Shown: piece after piece, positions 1 to 15,226 of the stretch | Layout of the letters: every line of letters begins with the position of its first letter | Position numbering within the stretch: the stretch's first letter is position 1 | Assembly (NCBI GenBank): GCA_900239685.1 | Contig: OENT01000202.1 | Span: 99,232-163,231, forward strand | DNA from: Rotaria macrura | Lineage: Eukaryota; Rotifera; Eurotatoria; Philodinida; Philodinidae | Length of the DNA: 64,000 nt | Direction: 5' to 3' | The notes under the pieces: generated by a model | Databases searched by the model: none | What the model saw: only the letters and a program-made list of their open reading frames with translations | What the model was told of the DNA's origin: nothing | Translations under genes and position numbers: made by a program

Positions 1-2031
<2,031 letters not shown>

Positions 2032-5000
2032 GAATGAGTTGTCTGAATACACACACACACACACGGTCGTGTTAAACAAAGAAAACACGTTTCTTCTTAG
2101 GATCAATAAATTTCCCTCAGTTCTTTTCTTGTGTTGTTTTTTTTTGTTTAAAACTCTGTTTCTGTAGATCTGCGTTATATTCATTCTTTCTCCAGCATCC
2201 TACTGCCTCTCACACTCTTTAATTTTGTTTGCTTTCATTTGCGCGCCTATACAGTGAGTATATCTTCTCTCTATTGTCGCGGGTCAGATATTTCGGCATT
2301 TTTTTCTTCATGTGACCAATATTTGTCACTATTATATCCTTTAAATATATTTGTTTGTGTGCGTGGATCAATATTTGCCTATCTTGCTGTATTTGTATAT
2401 AGAAAAAAAATTTCTTCACATGTTTCTATTGTGCATGTGTATAAATCCTTCTTTTTCCTGTTTCTTTGTTTGCTTGAACTATTATGAAGATTGAAAAAAA
2501 AATTCTGACTCGTATAATTGTGTTTTGTCTTTTTTTTCTTTCTTTCTTTTTGTGTTCGTAATTTATCTATATATATATATATCAATATATATATATATAA
2601 ATATATATTTACAAAAGAAATATCTGATCTGACGAAAAACAAAGATTTATGTTGTATTTTTGAGATAGAATGGATAATAACCGATATGCATTCGGAGACA
2701 ATGTGGAATTTTTCTTTTATTTCTTTTTACAAGAATAAAGAAATTCATTGATGTGTTACTTCGAAGATATATTTTTAAAGTCTAATTGGTTTATCGCCTA
2801 GGACGCGACCAGTACTATTGTATGATTACTGATAACTAGAAATGTATTTAAATCATTGTTGAGGTTGTTGTAACGTAAGAATGGTAAATTCGTTAATCAA
2901 CGAAACATCCTTATTCTATTTACAGGCAATTGAAGTCAATATCTATTCTTAGAGCCCTATTGATTGTATAGTTAGACTAGGTATTAGAGCCGTTTGAGAA
3001 AAAAGCTTGAATTCATCAAAATTTATTTGTTTTATTTGAAGCTTGTGTTTTATCCAAATTTTAAGATGCTCAAATTATTCTAATGAGTTCGGCAGTATAC
3101 TTATTCAAAACAAAACATTATTAAAAGTAGTTAGTAGTTATTTATTTCAATTCAAATAAATCTCCTGAATTATTTCTCTTGATCTTTAAGTATTATGATT
3201 CAGCGCATGAAGGAATTTGTTTAGTTTTCGAGTTTTAGTAATTTCAACATAGGCAACTACATGTTAATCGTAGAATATTTCATTCTCTTTCTCTCTCTCT
3301 CTTTAAATATATATGAACGAAGTAGGTAATTGTTTTATGTTAAAAAGAATCGTTTTTGCATGTTCAAAGTCTGAAGAGTACTTAAGTAGTTAATTTAAGT
3401 TTTTTCAATACATATCTGTATCGAATAAATAGCTCTCTATTTAGAATTTTATATCATCCAAAAGTTACCTCGCATAAAATGATTCTATACGTTCGGTATT
3501 CTCACATTATTTTGCTTAGAAATGTACATAACTATAATAGTTACATTTAATCCGATGTTTTACGAACATTCTGTTAATAAATCAATTTAGCAACCTAGTT
3601 TTGATCAAAAATTCACAATTCATCTCTATCTGTTTGCTTGTATATTCATTACAGAGATTCGAGACTCATCAAGTTTTCCCTTTTTGTCTCACGTCTTGTG
3701 ACCAATCGAGAATCCAATCAATCATGGCGCCAGGATAGGTACGAGTTAATTTTATCACTTGCCTACCAACAATGTACTTTCCGATAAATGAATAGTATCT
3801 TTCTAGTTGTACCTCTCGATTTGGTGAAAGTACTTCTATCAGTGAATTTTAACTAATCGTAGTAATAAATCAGTGTAGAAATACACCTTGACTATTGTAT
3901 GATACTTCGATCACTTAGAGTATGAATTCAATCATAGATAATACGATACGTTGAACAAACTGTTGCTCTTATCTTGAGAACATTAATCGATCTTTCGTCT
4001 GAGACTTTTCGCGATTCTCTCGTTGTTGATCATATTTGTTCTTATACTTGACAAATATCTTATAAAAAGATTTACGATTTGCTCGTAAGGAAAGATAAAA
4101 TTCAAACAGCAATAAAATGTAAGAAAAAACGTATTACGAGCTGTTAAAATCAATCGCGCTTTCAAATTATTATTATTAATAAAGATGTCACAAAGAAGAA
4201 CTCAGATAATTATCGTCTCGTTTAAAAATTGCAACGCTGTATAAAGTTTAATGTGACAAAAATTTTGTAGAATGAGTTTATGTCGATACAAGACTAACTA
4301 TACCCGAACATCGAATATTATATGTAATTAGATTTCTTGTTAAAGAATGTATTTCTTTGAATATTCTATAACTTTTTAGATATTTTCCTTTTCCCTTCTC
4401 TCCTTCCATGAAACGGAATGTCAACAAGTTAAATGATAGTGACTGTTGTGCATATTTGCTGAGAAACGGCATCAAAAGATTGTTTTTATGACAGATACTA
4501 GACGAGGTGAGACGGTGGTAAGTCATTTTTTTGGTTCACTTACTAATCTTTGATCCATTAGTAAATTTTCTTCATCCTAAATGATTTTCAAAACAAATCT
4601 CAAAATTCTTCTGCAAATAGTCTAATTAATTTTGAACGGAAACATAGAGTGTTTCTCTTCTTGTGTAGAATTATACTTCATATCTGCATGCTAAACTTTA
4701 ATAAAACAAACAGAAGGTTAATGCTGTATTACCAGAAATACTCAGCTGTGCCTTCTAACTTTACATACTGCAGATAGCGACATCGATAGATTAAATGTCG
4801 CATACTGTATTATGTTTTGATTGATTATGATTTGACTCACTCACTTATTCGCTATCTAGTACTACCGTGCCGTACCGTGTATCAGCAGTGATTCATCAAT
4901 GAATTCTCCCATTCATTCGAATGATAGAAAACAAGTTGTTCTTCAACTGTTGTAATACTTTTTTCGTTTCACAGCAGAACTTCGAAGTAACTTCCTCACC

Positions 5001-5529
5001 AGAGATCAGATAAGAATAAGCAAAAAGTCAATCATAGTGATAAAACTTGTTCACTTGTGCAAGAATTGTCGAATCATCATGTTATTTAAGTAAATACTGC
5101 AGGAACGGATACAGAAATTCAATAGTTTGCATTGAACACATGACTGATTGCATAAATCATGCAGTATACTGCTGAGAACGAGTTAAATCGGTAAGAAAAT
5201 TAAGTTTACAAGTTTCAGGAATATAACAACATGAGCTGCAGCGAAAAACATTGTTCGTACAATTGGATGATCTTATTAGTTTGTATGAGATATTGATTGA
5301 TGTTTCTTTTTGGATAAGATACTCGTAGAAAGTTTCTTCCAACAAAAGAGTAGCAAACATTACTACAGTCACTTTTAGTCACATCTTCAACATGTTTCTT
5401 GTGTTGACTCAAAATAAATAAAAGAACGGACACGTAAAAATCTGTAGATAAGAATACTTCTTTGTTTCAGATATAATTTCACTGTCTTTTTTTCTTAAAC
5501 ATATTATTTTTGTTAACAAAGCACGTTAA
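2032..5529. other. Intergenic, Groucho to Rab7
   Basis: About 3.5 kb with only short scattered open frames. It holds the Groucho 3' UTR with an AC run near 2050, a TA-rich tract near 2569-2608 and pyrimidine-rich stretches near 3286-3305. No conserved protein segment, RNA gene or element boundary was recognised. Confidence 0.6.
2569..2608. repeat. TA-rich microsatellite
   Basis: Nearly continuous alternating T and A, interrupted by single bases, about 540 bases after the Groucho stop codon. It is low complexity and has no coding potential. Confidence 0.8.
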
Positions 5530-6544
5530 ATGGCTGGAAGAAAGAAAGTTTTGCTAAAAGTAATTATATTAGGTATGAAAATAAAAATAATTTGGAATTA
5601 AGAAAATAAACCTTTCTGATTGTATATCTATTTCTATTTTCAATTATGTATAGGCGATAGTGGTGTTGGTAAAACAAGTTTAATGGGACAATTTGTCTCA
5701 CATAAATTTTCCAGCCAATATAAAGCAACCATTGGCGCCGATTTCTTAACAAAAGAAATACAAATTGGCGATCGTCTTGTCACAATGCAGGTAGATGATG
5801 CTAAGAAGAAATTTTCATGACACACTGAAAATCATATTTCTGTTGTTTTTCTTTACTTTCAAGATTTGGGATACAGCTGGTCAAGAGCGTTTTCAAAGTT
5901 TAGGTGTAGCATTTTATCGTGGAGCAGATTGTTGTATACTTGTATATGATGTTACATCAGCCAATTCGTTTCGATCATTGGACAGTTGGAGAGATGAATT
6001 TCTTATTGTGAGACACAGATACAAGCTTTGTTTTTGTAAGATATATTTATAGTAAACTCGTTTCCTTTCAGCAAGCTGGACCGCGTGATCCAGAAAATTT
6101 TCCATTTGTAGTAAGTCAATTATTTCTAATTAAAATTCTGTTTGATATTGAATAGAAAATATTATTTCTCTTAAAGGTCATCGGAAATAAAACTGACCTT
6201 GATAATCGTGTAGTAAGTCTTATTCTAATGGTTTAAATTAATTATTATTTACATTTTTCTTGACTTAGATTCAAACACGTAAAGCACTGAATTGGTGTAA
6301 CGGTAAATAGAACAATGACATTCAAATGAAAATATTTTCTTCATCTTTTCTTTTAGAAAAATCGAACATTCCACATTTTGAAACATCAGCTAAAGAAGGT
6401 ATCAATGTTGAAAAAGCTTTCGAAACTGTCGCACGTAATGCATTAGCACGCGAAAAAGATATTGAACCAGGACCTGATTTTCCACTACCGATACCAATTC
6501 CAGATGAATATCAAAGTACTAATTCAAAACCCTGCCAATGTTGA
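5530..6544 (+). CDS. RAB7: Rab7 small GTPase
   Basis: Late endosome/lysosome Rab that controls maturation, fusion and transport of late endosomes through effectors such as RILP and HOPS. Seven exons: 5530-5572, 5654-5790, 5864-6007, 6072-6110, 6177-6212, 6269-6302 and 6357-6544, for 206 residues, the normal length. The sequence opens [18 protein letters not shown] and has the P-loop GDSGVGKTS, the effector segment [13 protein letters not shown], the switch II motif [20 protein letters not shown], the guanine motifs NKTD and ETSAK, and a C-terminal Cys-Gln-Cys for double prenylation. All introns are 50-80 bases with GT-AG ends. All catalytic motifs are intact. The assignment to Rab7 rather than Rab9 rests on the [15 protein letters not shown] and [19 protein letters not shown] segments. 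Confidence 0.96.
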
Positions 6545-7194
6545 TTGAAGAACAACAATACATCATTTGAAATATTTTATTTTATTTTCTTTCTGTTTGT
6601 TTTTTATGTAACAAAGCCTGCATCAGTATTTATATATACATATATATTTATATATATATATATACGAATTCATATTTCTTTGTCGAAAAATCGAGAAATT
6701 TATATGTTTATTCATGATTCTGTTCGTCTTATTAAAACTAAATCGGTGCTCAGACAATTAAATTTGATTCGTGTGTAATTTGTTGTACGCATTTGTCTTG
6801 TATCTGTTAACTAGATAAAATTTTATGTACAGCTGTTTTGTCTGATTCGTATGAATGCATCGATAATGATTTCGTTGTTTTTATTTGTGTTCTTCCTAGT
6901 CGCGATTCTCAATCGGAGAAAGCAACGATGAGCAGTTTTTCGGATTTTTTAAAGTCAAAGTTCTTAAATACAAAATTTGGACAGTGTAAATTAATTATTT
7001 CCTACTGGATGTAAATATTTTCATTCCATAGGAGCTGATAGAAAATATTAACACATGAGAGATGACACGAGTTCTTGAGACTTATTCAAATAGCTTCGTT
7101 CAGTATTTCAAACGTAAGACATTAGAAACGATGAAACCAGATTCGACCACGTCTAAATTGATCATTAATAATAATAAAAACCAGATATCCAACC

Positions 7195-7315
7195 AGGCTG
7201 CGTTTTTTTAAAGGCCTGGCAGGCCTTTGTATTTCAAGTCTGCCGACTTATTTGTTCGGCCTAGCCTGCCTGCCTGGCATTTTCTTTGGTCTCCCTGGCC
7301 TGCCTGGAGAAACCT
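7195..7315. repeat. CCTGGC/GCCTGCC-motif repeat block
   Basis: A short island of repeated GCCTGCCTGGC and GGCCTGGCAGGCC words, far more G+C rich than its surroundings. A related block lies at 8393-8530, so this is probably a dispersed repeat family. No open reading frame of note. Confidence 0.6.
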
Positions 7316-7439
7316 GTCTATTTTTATTTCATACCACTAACATTACCGGAGGTGTCGCGAGCAACAAAACCTTGTGGTGGGAGTAACCTGTAATATTTTA
7401 CTTTCCTTAAATTTTGCGAAGAAGTAGCTAGTATTGCCA

Positions 7440-7690
7440 GGTCTTCTGGAATTTGACAGCTTTTCGAGAATTTATAGCAATTTTTTCGGGATTTTTCTGA
7501 AATTTTTCCAGATTTTTTCTGAACTTTTGGGAAGTCTTGGCGATTTTTTGCGTCAGGTCGGGATTTTTTTCAGATTTTCTCTCGACTTTTGTGAATTTTT
7601 TGATTTTTCGGCCATTTTTTTAGATTTTTTCAAGTTTTTGGGATTCTTTTGAGATTTTTAGGAACTTTTTTTTAGGTTTTCTAAAGAGTT
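7440..7690. repeat. Degenerate T-run minisatellite-like tract
   Basis: Runs of 5-7 T separated every 10-18 bases by words such as CGGGA, CTGAA, CCAGA and GGGAA. It looks like a decayed minisatellite. It gives an artificial Phe-rich open frame on the + strand, which I do not consider a gene. Confidence 0.5.
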
Positions 7691-8094
7691 TTCGGAGTTT
7701 TACAGAATATTGAGAGTTGAATTCTGGATTTTCCAGTTTGACATCTAGCAACACTGAGGATAACTTATAAAATAAAGTTTCAGATAGTTTAAATTTCATT
7801 TTGTGAAATAGAATGCAAGACAATTTTTCGAATGTTCTGTAGGAGAGATTAACAGACACACTGCCTTGACCGTTACGATGATAGAATAGAAACATGTATT
7901 TTGTTACACTAGTGAACGATATGGGGAATCATTAATAGAGATGGAAGATCAATATCAGCCATTTCTCGAAGAAACACAATTAAATGCTAACATTTAGGTT
8001 TAAAAAAAATTTAAAAAAGCCTTTAACAATCAATAATAAATATCAAAACAAGAATCGATAACAAAGATTTTAACAACAATCAAGACTAAAAGAA

Positions 8095-8204
8095 TATATA
8101 TAGCAGAGACTGTCACAGGACAGTTGTTTCTGCCCTGCCCTGAAAATGACTCATTCATTTTTGGTTTTCTCTGCCCTGTGACGGTCTCTGATATATAGAT
8201 AAAT
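8095..8204. repeat. Inverted repeat / hairpin, about 110 bp
   Basis: The left arm around 8095-8122 (TATAGCAGAGACTGTCACAGG) is nearly the reverse complement of the right arm around 8170-8200 (CCCTGTGACGGTCTCTGATATA). The loop carries further GCCCTGCCCTG words. The size and A+T-rich ends would fit a small non-autonomous element. No target-site duplication was identified. Confidence 0.6.
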
Positions 8205-8392
8205 GAGAACATAAAGAATGTTTAGATACAAATGAGGAACTATGCGATTTGAGATGTACATTAGTCATCAATTCGATCCATCATAATAAACACAGAACAT
8301 TATTCTATAGTTCTCCTACTTGCTAGCACTACTTTCAATTTGTTAAAAAAATTTCTATCGAAAAGTAAACAATACAGATAAAACATATGGAT

Positions 8393-8530
8393 AGGCCAGG
8401 CAACCTGTTGTTTTTTAGTGGCCTGCCTGGCCTAGTCGTAGGGTTTGCCTGGCGTGTCTGTGACAGATCAGGCCTAAAAAAGTGGCCTGTGCCTGTCACA
8501 AGCAGGCAGGCAGACACGCCTAGTGGTCTG
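8393..8530. repeat. Second CCTGGC-type repeat block with internal inverted repeat
   Basis: Shares GCCTGCCTGGC-type words with the block near 7.2 kb. GGCGTGTCTGTGACAG at 8451-8466 pairs imperfectly with CTGTCACA and CAGACACGCC near 8494-8521. The TGTCACAGG-like word also occurs in the hairpin at 8.1 kb, which suggests related elements. Confidence 0.5.
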
Positions 8531-9255
8531 GTTGAACCTCTGATAGAAACAGATAGTTTCATTGTATCTATTAGTAGATATAAGTTATTTAGAGGAGAAT
8601 AATTCATTTCTATCTGAGGACGAGCCGTTGTATAAGATAGCATGATTTAGCAATATGTTGCACTAATGCTCGTATAAAAATAGCAAATCATGTTTCTCGT
8701 AAAAACTTTCAATCGAAAATCTATGGGAAACTGTGAGATCATTCATTCGATCACGTATCTATACATATATGTATATCAAATTCCATAGGATGTTAGAAAA
8801 AATTCTGAAATAAAGAAGAAATCGACTTGAACTCATTATTCATTCTAATTGGAATCGAATTCTTTGTTTGTTTTACTTCTGATGAATAAATTACACTATT
8901 AAATTCATAAAATATTATGTTAAATGAAATGTTGTTTTTTTTTTCTATTCTAATTATGATTGATTGGCAAAATCAAACGAAGTCTGAGCATACTATCATG
9001 TTTCAATAATATTCAATGAATTTCGAATCCGCTTGAATCTAGCATGTAACTATGAGTTCATGATCATGTCAAATAAAAACCATTATTGAGAATGTACTCT
9101 AAATAGATACGATTTATTCACTTAATTTGAATAACAAGAGTATTTTTTGCTATCGATCAAATCTAATCATTATTCATCATCATAGATTACTAGAATCAAT
9201 TACCTACAATTCGATCAAAAGTGAATTTCGATAGAAATATTAACGTACTTTCAAA

Positions 9256-10857
9256 ATGAAGGTAGTCGCTTTGATCAGGTAAATTTTCTTTTTTTGTTTT
9301 TCTTATTGATAATTAATTCATTCTTTTAGTGGTGGTAAAGATAGTACTTACAATATGATTGAATGTGTTCGACATGGTCATCAACTTGTAGCTTTAGCTA
9401 ATCTGCATCCGAAAAAAGATATTGGTAATAATGATAGACATACAAAGATATTCTTTTCTTTTTTGGTAATTATTGACAGATGAACTTGATAGTTATATGT
9501 ATCAAAGTGTTGGACATGAAATAATTGATTTAATTGCTCAAGCTATGGAATTACCATTATATCGAGCAGAGATAAAAGGTGATGCTCAAACGACAAATAA
9601 AGAATATGATCAACCAGTTCATGGTGATGAGGTTGAAGATTTATACGAGCTTCTCTATCAGATTAAGGTACGTTAAATACGGTGGTCATTTTTTTTGATT
9701 TCTTATGTCTCTAGATTAATCCTAATGAATGTGAACTGAATATATTTTCTCTTCCAGGAAAAACATAACATCGAAGCTGTTTCTGTTGGTGCTATTTTTT
9801 CCGAGTATCAGAATAATCGTGTTGCTAATGTGTAAATGTTGCCCTTGTGCTTTGCTTCGATTTGTTTTTTCTTCATGACAATTTATCTTCATTTAGTTGC
9901 CAACGATTAAATCTGCAAGTTCTTGCTTATATATGGCAACGTGACCAGCATGAATTACTTAATGAAATGATCGATTCAAATATAGAAGCAATTTTAATTA
10001 AAACAGCTGTTCTAGGTAAATAGATTTTTCTATTACAATTCTTATCATTTTACTTGATGTCTATAATGCAATATTCCTAAGATATCATTTTCATTGTTTT
10101 TTCATTTCAAGGTTTACAACCAAAAGAACATCTCGGAAAAACGCTCGTTGAAATGCGTCCAATATTATTTAAACTAGTTAGTGGTTTTTCTCGACTAAAA
10201 ATGCATTGGATAATTTTCATATCGTTTTAATACATGATAAATGTTGTTATTTTGTTTGAAATCATTCTATTGAATTGTTTTATTTTCTCGTAGGCTGAAA
10301 AATATGGTATAAATGTTTGCGGCGAAGGTGGAGAATTCGAAACATTAACATTAGATTGTTCTCTATTTAAACATCAACGAATAGTTCTGTAAGTTTATGT
10401 TGATATTTATCAATGGAAAGTTTTTGTAGGAGAGGTTTAATCTTTTCATTGGCATTGTATTTGGTTAAATTTCTACAAAAGCAAAAGTCATATGATGATA
10501 GACTACAGCGTAGAATGTTTTTGCTGGTAGATATATGACAAGAGCTGCTAAAATCTATATAATATTCGTTTGATATTCTAGTTGAAAAGTTTTTCGTCTC
10601 TGAATAATATTCGTATGAATCATTTTCACGATTATTATAATTTTTCTATGCATACGTTTTAATAAAACTGTTCGATTGCTTATTCATCAGTCAGTTTAAA
10701 TTGTATTTTCGAGGTTTAATTTAATTTTTGATAAAATCATTAAATCTTTTCTTTGACCTTTAGTGATCAGGTGAAAACAATCATAACATCATCTGATTCT
10801 ATTGCTCCAGTTGGTTATTTAAAAATTTTAAAAGCTCATCTAAAACCAAAACAATAA
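9256..10857 (+). CDS. DPH6: Diphthine--ammonia ligase (DPH6/ATPBD4)
   Basis: Catalyses the ATP- and ammonia-dependent last step of diphthamide synthesis on elongation factor 2 in the cytosol. Eight exons in phase: 9256-9278, 9330-9424, 9480-9667, 9758-9831, 9897-10015, 10112-10176, 10294-10388 and 10764-10857, encoding 250 residues, close to the animal enzyme. The N-terminus MKVVALISGGKDSTYN carries the PP-loop SGGKDS that activates ATP. Conserved family segments follow: NLHPKK, YMYQSVGHE, VSVGAIFSEYQ, AYIWQRDQ and GEGGEFETLTLD. There is no YjgF-like extension as seen in fungal homologues. An AATAAA lies at 10999-11004. The last intron is 375 bases, longer than the others. Nothing looks broken. 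Confidence 0.94.
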
Positions 10858-11835
10858 TCTTATATGTTAGTTTTCACCTTATTCTTGTGCCATGTTCGTA
10901 AACGTATTATTTCTAATTTTTTTTTTCATTTTCTAGAATGTACTTCAACGCTAGCATGCAAGATTGCCTGTTATTTTGTATGTGATTTTCCGTTATGAAA
11001 TAAAATTCAGACTATACGTATCATTCATGTAGTTCAAGATCAAAGGGATACATATAATGTCACTCTTTCGAGTCATAATCATCGATCAAATGTAGCAATC
11101 AGGTACTAAAAAAGTAATCTTTCTCAGTATTATTATCCTTCCCCCACGGGAGGAGAAGTTTCTACTACTCGTGAAAGACTATCATTGTTTCATGTTTTGT
11201 TTTTCTTCTTGTGTGTTCGTTTTGAATACGTACTTGTCGGTACTTAAGACATATTTTTATGCAAATGAATGAGATGATTGTTTATTTGAAGGTGTCATAG
11301 ACTACTCCTTGTTGGATTGTCAAAGCCGCTCATGCATCGATCTCATTTACACTTCACAAATACATCTATACACATACATCGAAAAGATAAAAACATGCCG
11401 ATAGACGAAACGATCCGTTCAAGAAGAAAAAAAATCAGAGACAATAACACGAGCGTGATATCTCACACTTTTTGACAAGCTCAATCATCATGAGAAGGGC
11501 GGTACCTTGAACAAATAACCATAGAAAGAGAAACTATTTTAAATCGATACAAATTTTAAATATCCATATGTATATGTACAAGTTATAATAGAGACATAGA
11601 ATATGGACAATAGTTTGCTAGTCGTGAATAAATATTTTTCTACATGGTAATATCAATTGCTTTACATAGATATTTTCAATAAATCAAAATTTAACTCGTT
11701 CTTTTTCATACTCTTCCAGCATATTTGTTGTCTTTTATATTGCATTTTATCTAATGAACTTTTCATTATTTGCACGTTACGTACACATTTGATGAAGCCT
11801 GATTAACAGTATCTTGAAATCAAATATCAAAGAGA

Positions 11836-11867
<32 letters not shown>

Positions 11868-14800
11868 ATGTGGAAGACAAGGGGGTGAGAGAAAAAATTA
11901 TTATTGATTTCTAGTAAATCTATTGCATGATAGTGCCTCCGCTACTCAACCGATATATTCTATCGAATCTTTGAATATACATTATCGAAGCATGAATGAT
12001 AAACGACCGATCGTTTGCTTATGCTTGTATAATCTTTCTATCCAAGTAGTCGTCTTAAAGAAGCACTTCGTTGATGAATACTTTTTTTCCCTTGATCTCT
12101 CTTCTTTTGGCGGAAGACATATGTCGTTAATCATTTCTTGCAAACGCAGGAGGGATACGACAGGTAGTGACGAGCATGATAAGTATGCCGAGTGTTGATG
12201 GACGTTGCAAGCATAGAGAAAATGAAAGTAAGTAATGCCGCTTTGGTCGTCTACGTTTTTCTTTGACGCTAGAGCCAAGGTGTTTGTATACTTGTTAGAT
12301 TGCACATCCGATGGAATGAGTTGAAAATGAATGACGGCATTCAAGAAATAGAAGTAAAGAGAAAAGGAAATTCAAATCGGATGTAGAATGTTCGTGCCGA
12401 CGTTAATCAAGTGGAAACACAAGAAGAGGATGCACTTTGAAATTGAGACGGCGATGGAAGTACTTGCACACCTAATCCGATAAATTGCTGCCAGTTCAAT
12501 GAATCAATAGATTTATTTTATTTCAATGCAGACAAGAAAAAAGAAGAGGAAAATGAATCTTCAGATTTGTGTGAATGGATAATTTTTCAAGGTCAAGTTC
12601 TAAGTAAAAAAAAGTGCAGAAGAAGCCTGTGATTAGTTTGTGTGGTTGTTGATTGAAGCGTTTCTCTTCATTACATTTTAATCTTCTCTTTCATTCAAGA
12701 GCTTACTATGTAGTGTATATATATATATGTATATGTAGTGGTCAAGACAAAAAAAAAAGCAAAAAGCAAGCAACCGGAATGATGGTGTGAAAGGGCGACC
12801 GTGTGTATGCATTGTTGCACGGCGTTTTATCTTATGCCGCCTGCCTTGATTGGCCTTATCCCCTCGCGGTCGAAACGAAAGGCGTGATTGGAACCGCCTG
12901 TTTCAACATACACACAAATATAGACAAAAAAAGAATGAACGGCTAGTTATACAGACAAGTGGGAGTGCGACAAGACGTGTGATGTATATCAGACCTCCTG
13001 CTGACCGATGAAGCAAACTATTGATCATAATGATTTAACCGACGAAGAAGAAAAAACTTTGATTCATGCAGAATAAATAGATAGATAGATAGACAAGCTA
13101 GCTGTGATGATGATGAGGGCAGGGCAAATGAACTAATCAACGAACTTCACTGTTTGACATCAAAACGGCACGTAGAACACAAACGCATCGTTTTTCTCGT
13201 TAGAATTGTTTGGAATCTTTCAAGCACGATTGAATTTCCGTTGTAGTGGCAACATTCTTATATAAAATATGGAATAGAAAAAGAAGATTGTAATCAATAG
13301 CAGAAGCAAAAAAAAAGACTTGCGTTAAAATTTATCCTTATGACTTTTGTTTTCTTCTGTCGAATCATTTTTATTTTTAATTACAATAAAAAAAAATTTT
13401 AAGCAAAAACAAATCCCTTGAGTGAGCAAAGGTCATTCTCATTCAGTATGCGTTTGATATTCATCTCACACCTCTCTCTCTCGTATGTGCATGCGTGCAT
13501 TAACTTAAAATTAGTTATTTGACTTTAAAGAGATGGAAAAAAAATGAGATTTAGGGTGTGGTAGTTTATTTCTTCTTATTTTATTCTTCAAAGAATACCG
13601 ACTTTTAAATAGTAAGTAATGTGATAATGATAATTACTTCAAGTATATATTTATATGCATATATATATATATATATATGTATGTGTATACATTCAAATCA
13701 ACATAATAGAAAGCTTTCCTTTTGATAAAAAGAAAAAGAAAAACGTCCCACACGTGTGTTTCGCATGTATGAACACAAAGTAGGTGATGATGATAATAGG
13801 CTTGACAAAAGTGTGCAAGCAAGCAATAAAATTCAATGGTGAAGAAGATCGGTCTAATTTTTAAACGTATGCTTATGTCTACATTCATAACATATGTGTC
13901 AAATGGATTCTTTTGAAGATCAGACCAATACCGACAGTACTTTTTCACTTTTAAATGTGACATGCAAGTGACACCATCCCAATCATGACACGTTGATTTT
14001 TCCTTCTATTTTTAATAGTAGGCCTATTCATACATATATATAAATTATTGATTTTTCAATGATTATAGACGTGAATGCTACCGGTTCAATACTCGTATGT
14101 GCACGATTTCACACTCAATTGCCGATTGTTTATATTTGCTCGTCTTTGAAATCGACTACTCACTACCACTCATCATCAAGGGGAAAGAGAGGGAGTAGGC
14201 GCGCGTGCGCGCGAACGCGTATATATGCCTTTCAATCTAATCTGAACATTTTGACGTATATGGAATAAGAGAAGCAAAATAGCTGCCGGCACTTCATATA
14301 CGTATGTTTGTGTGTCGCTCTCCTCGTTTGAACTTTTTTTAAGTGCATTAACGCGCGTCAAAGAAACATGAGAAGAAAAGAAACAAGCACAACAAATTAA
14401 GAAAATGTTCAATAGGGGAGATATTTTCCGGTTTTTCTTTTTCTTGCTATTTTTTTAGTCCTGATCTATCCTATTTTTGTAAAAGAAAACTTGTTGATTC
14501 AATTATTCTTTTATAAAGTTCTGTTTATACAGAGACAACGGTAATCTCCAGTTCGATGATGAAGACGACTGATTATTTGAATCAACATATCGGACAGCTC
14601 AAAGAAAAAGGATTGGTTCGAGATTAAGTTTTTATTCGCTTTGATCGAGACCGCCCATTCTTTTGCACGAATTTTTGTTGTTTTCTTCCGTAAATTAAAC
14701 GAGAACGAAAATATACTCTTTTTTTCTCATTCTCTTTCTTTCTTTTTCTTTTTTCTTGATATTCTCATTGGTTAATATCCAGTTTCATTTAGTTTATCAA

Positions 14801-15226
14801 CCAATAAGAATGAAAACTGGGGATAATGAACACCAATGTGTAGAAAGGAGAAGAAAGGCGGTATGTTCACAGAGGGGAGACAGAACGGATAATCAAACAA
14901 CATCTTCATTTATAGAGAGAAAGAGGAAAGGAAAGAGAGAAAACGGCGAGAAATAGAAATAAGCATCTCGTCTTTCTTCTGTACATGGTGTCAAAGGCGG
15001 AGCCGAAGATAGATACACTGCTTGAAAAAAACCTAAACAGGGAAGGGAGAGAGAGAGAGCAAGAAAAAGAGAAGAGGAGAGAGAATAAGAGAGAAATATT
15101 GACTGGTGTGAATATGTGTGTCTATTTTATATTCAATCGAATTAGAGACAAAATAGAATGGTCCTTTTGGCTCATCCATTTCTCATTCCGACACACGACC
15201 TGTCTTCCACGCCCATTAACTTGATC
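10858..15226. other. Intergenic, DPH6 to Sp factor
   Basis: 4.4 kb without a convincing gene. It includes the DPH6 3' UTR, a GT microsatellite (11838-11868), and local G+C-richer patches near 12780-12900 and 14190-14220 (alternating CG with GCGCGC words), unusual for this A+T-rich region. Purine-rich stretches occur near 14830-15080. It may hold promoter or enhancer sequence for the Sp factor; this is inference from position only. Confidence 0.5.
11838..11868. repeat. GT microsatellite
   Basis: About 15 GT units with minor interruptions, following a short GA run. Confidence 0.85.

Larger units (their letters stand above)
6545..9255. other. Intergenic, Rab7 to DPH6, repeat-rich
   Basis: 2.7 kb with no gene seen. 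It contains a TA microsatellite near 6636-6663, a GC-rich CCTGGC-motif block (7195-7315), a T-run tract with a loose period (7440-7690), a hairpin (8095-8204) and a second CCTGGC-type block (8393-8530). The remainder is A+T-rich and unremarkable. Confidence 0.6.

Noticed and set aside
7434..7652. Phe-rich + strand frame
   Set aside because: Product of the T-run tract, not codon-biased coding sequence.
11982..12344. 120-codon - strand open frame between DPH6 and the Sp factor
   Set aside because: No motif, no signal or membrane pattern, no paired splice sites; frames this long occur by chance over many kilobases.
13634..13963. 109-codon - strand frame
   Set aside because: Ends in a Tyr/Ile run made by the TA microsatellite; no family resemblance.
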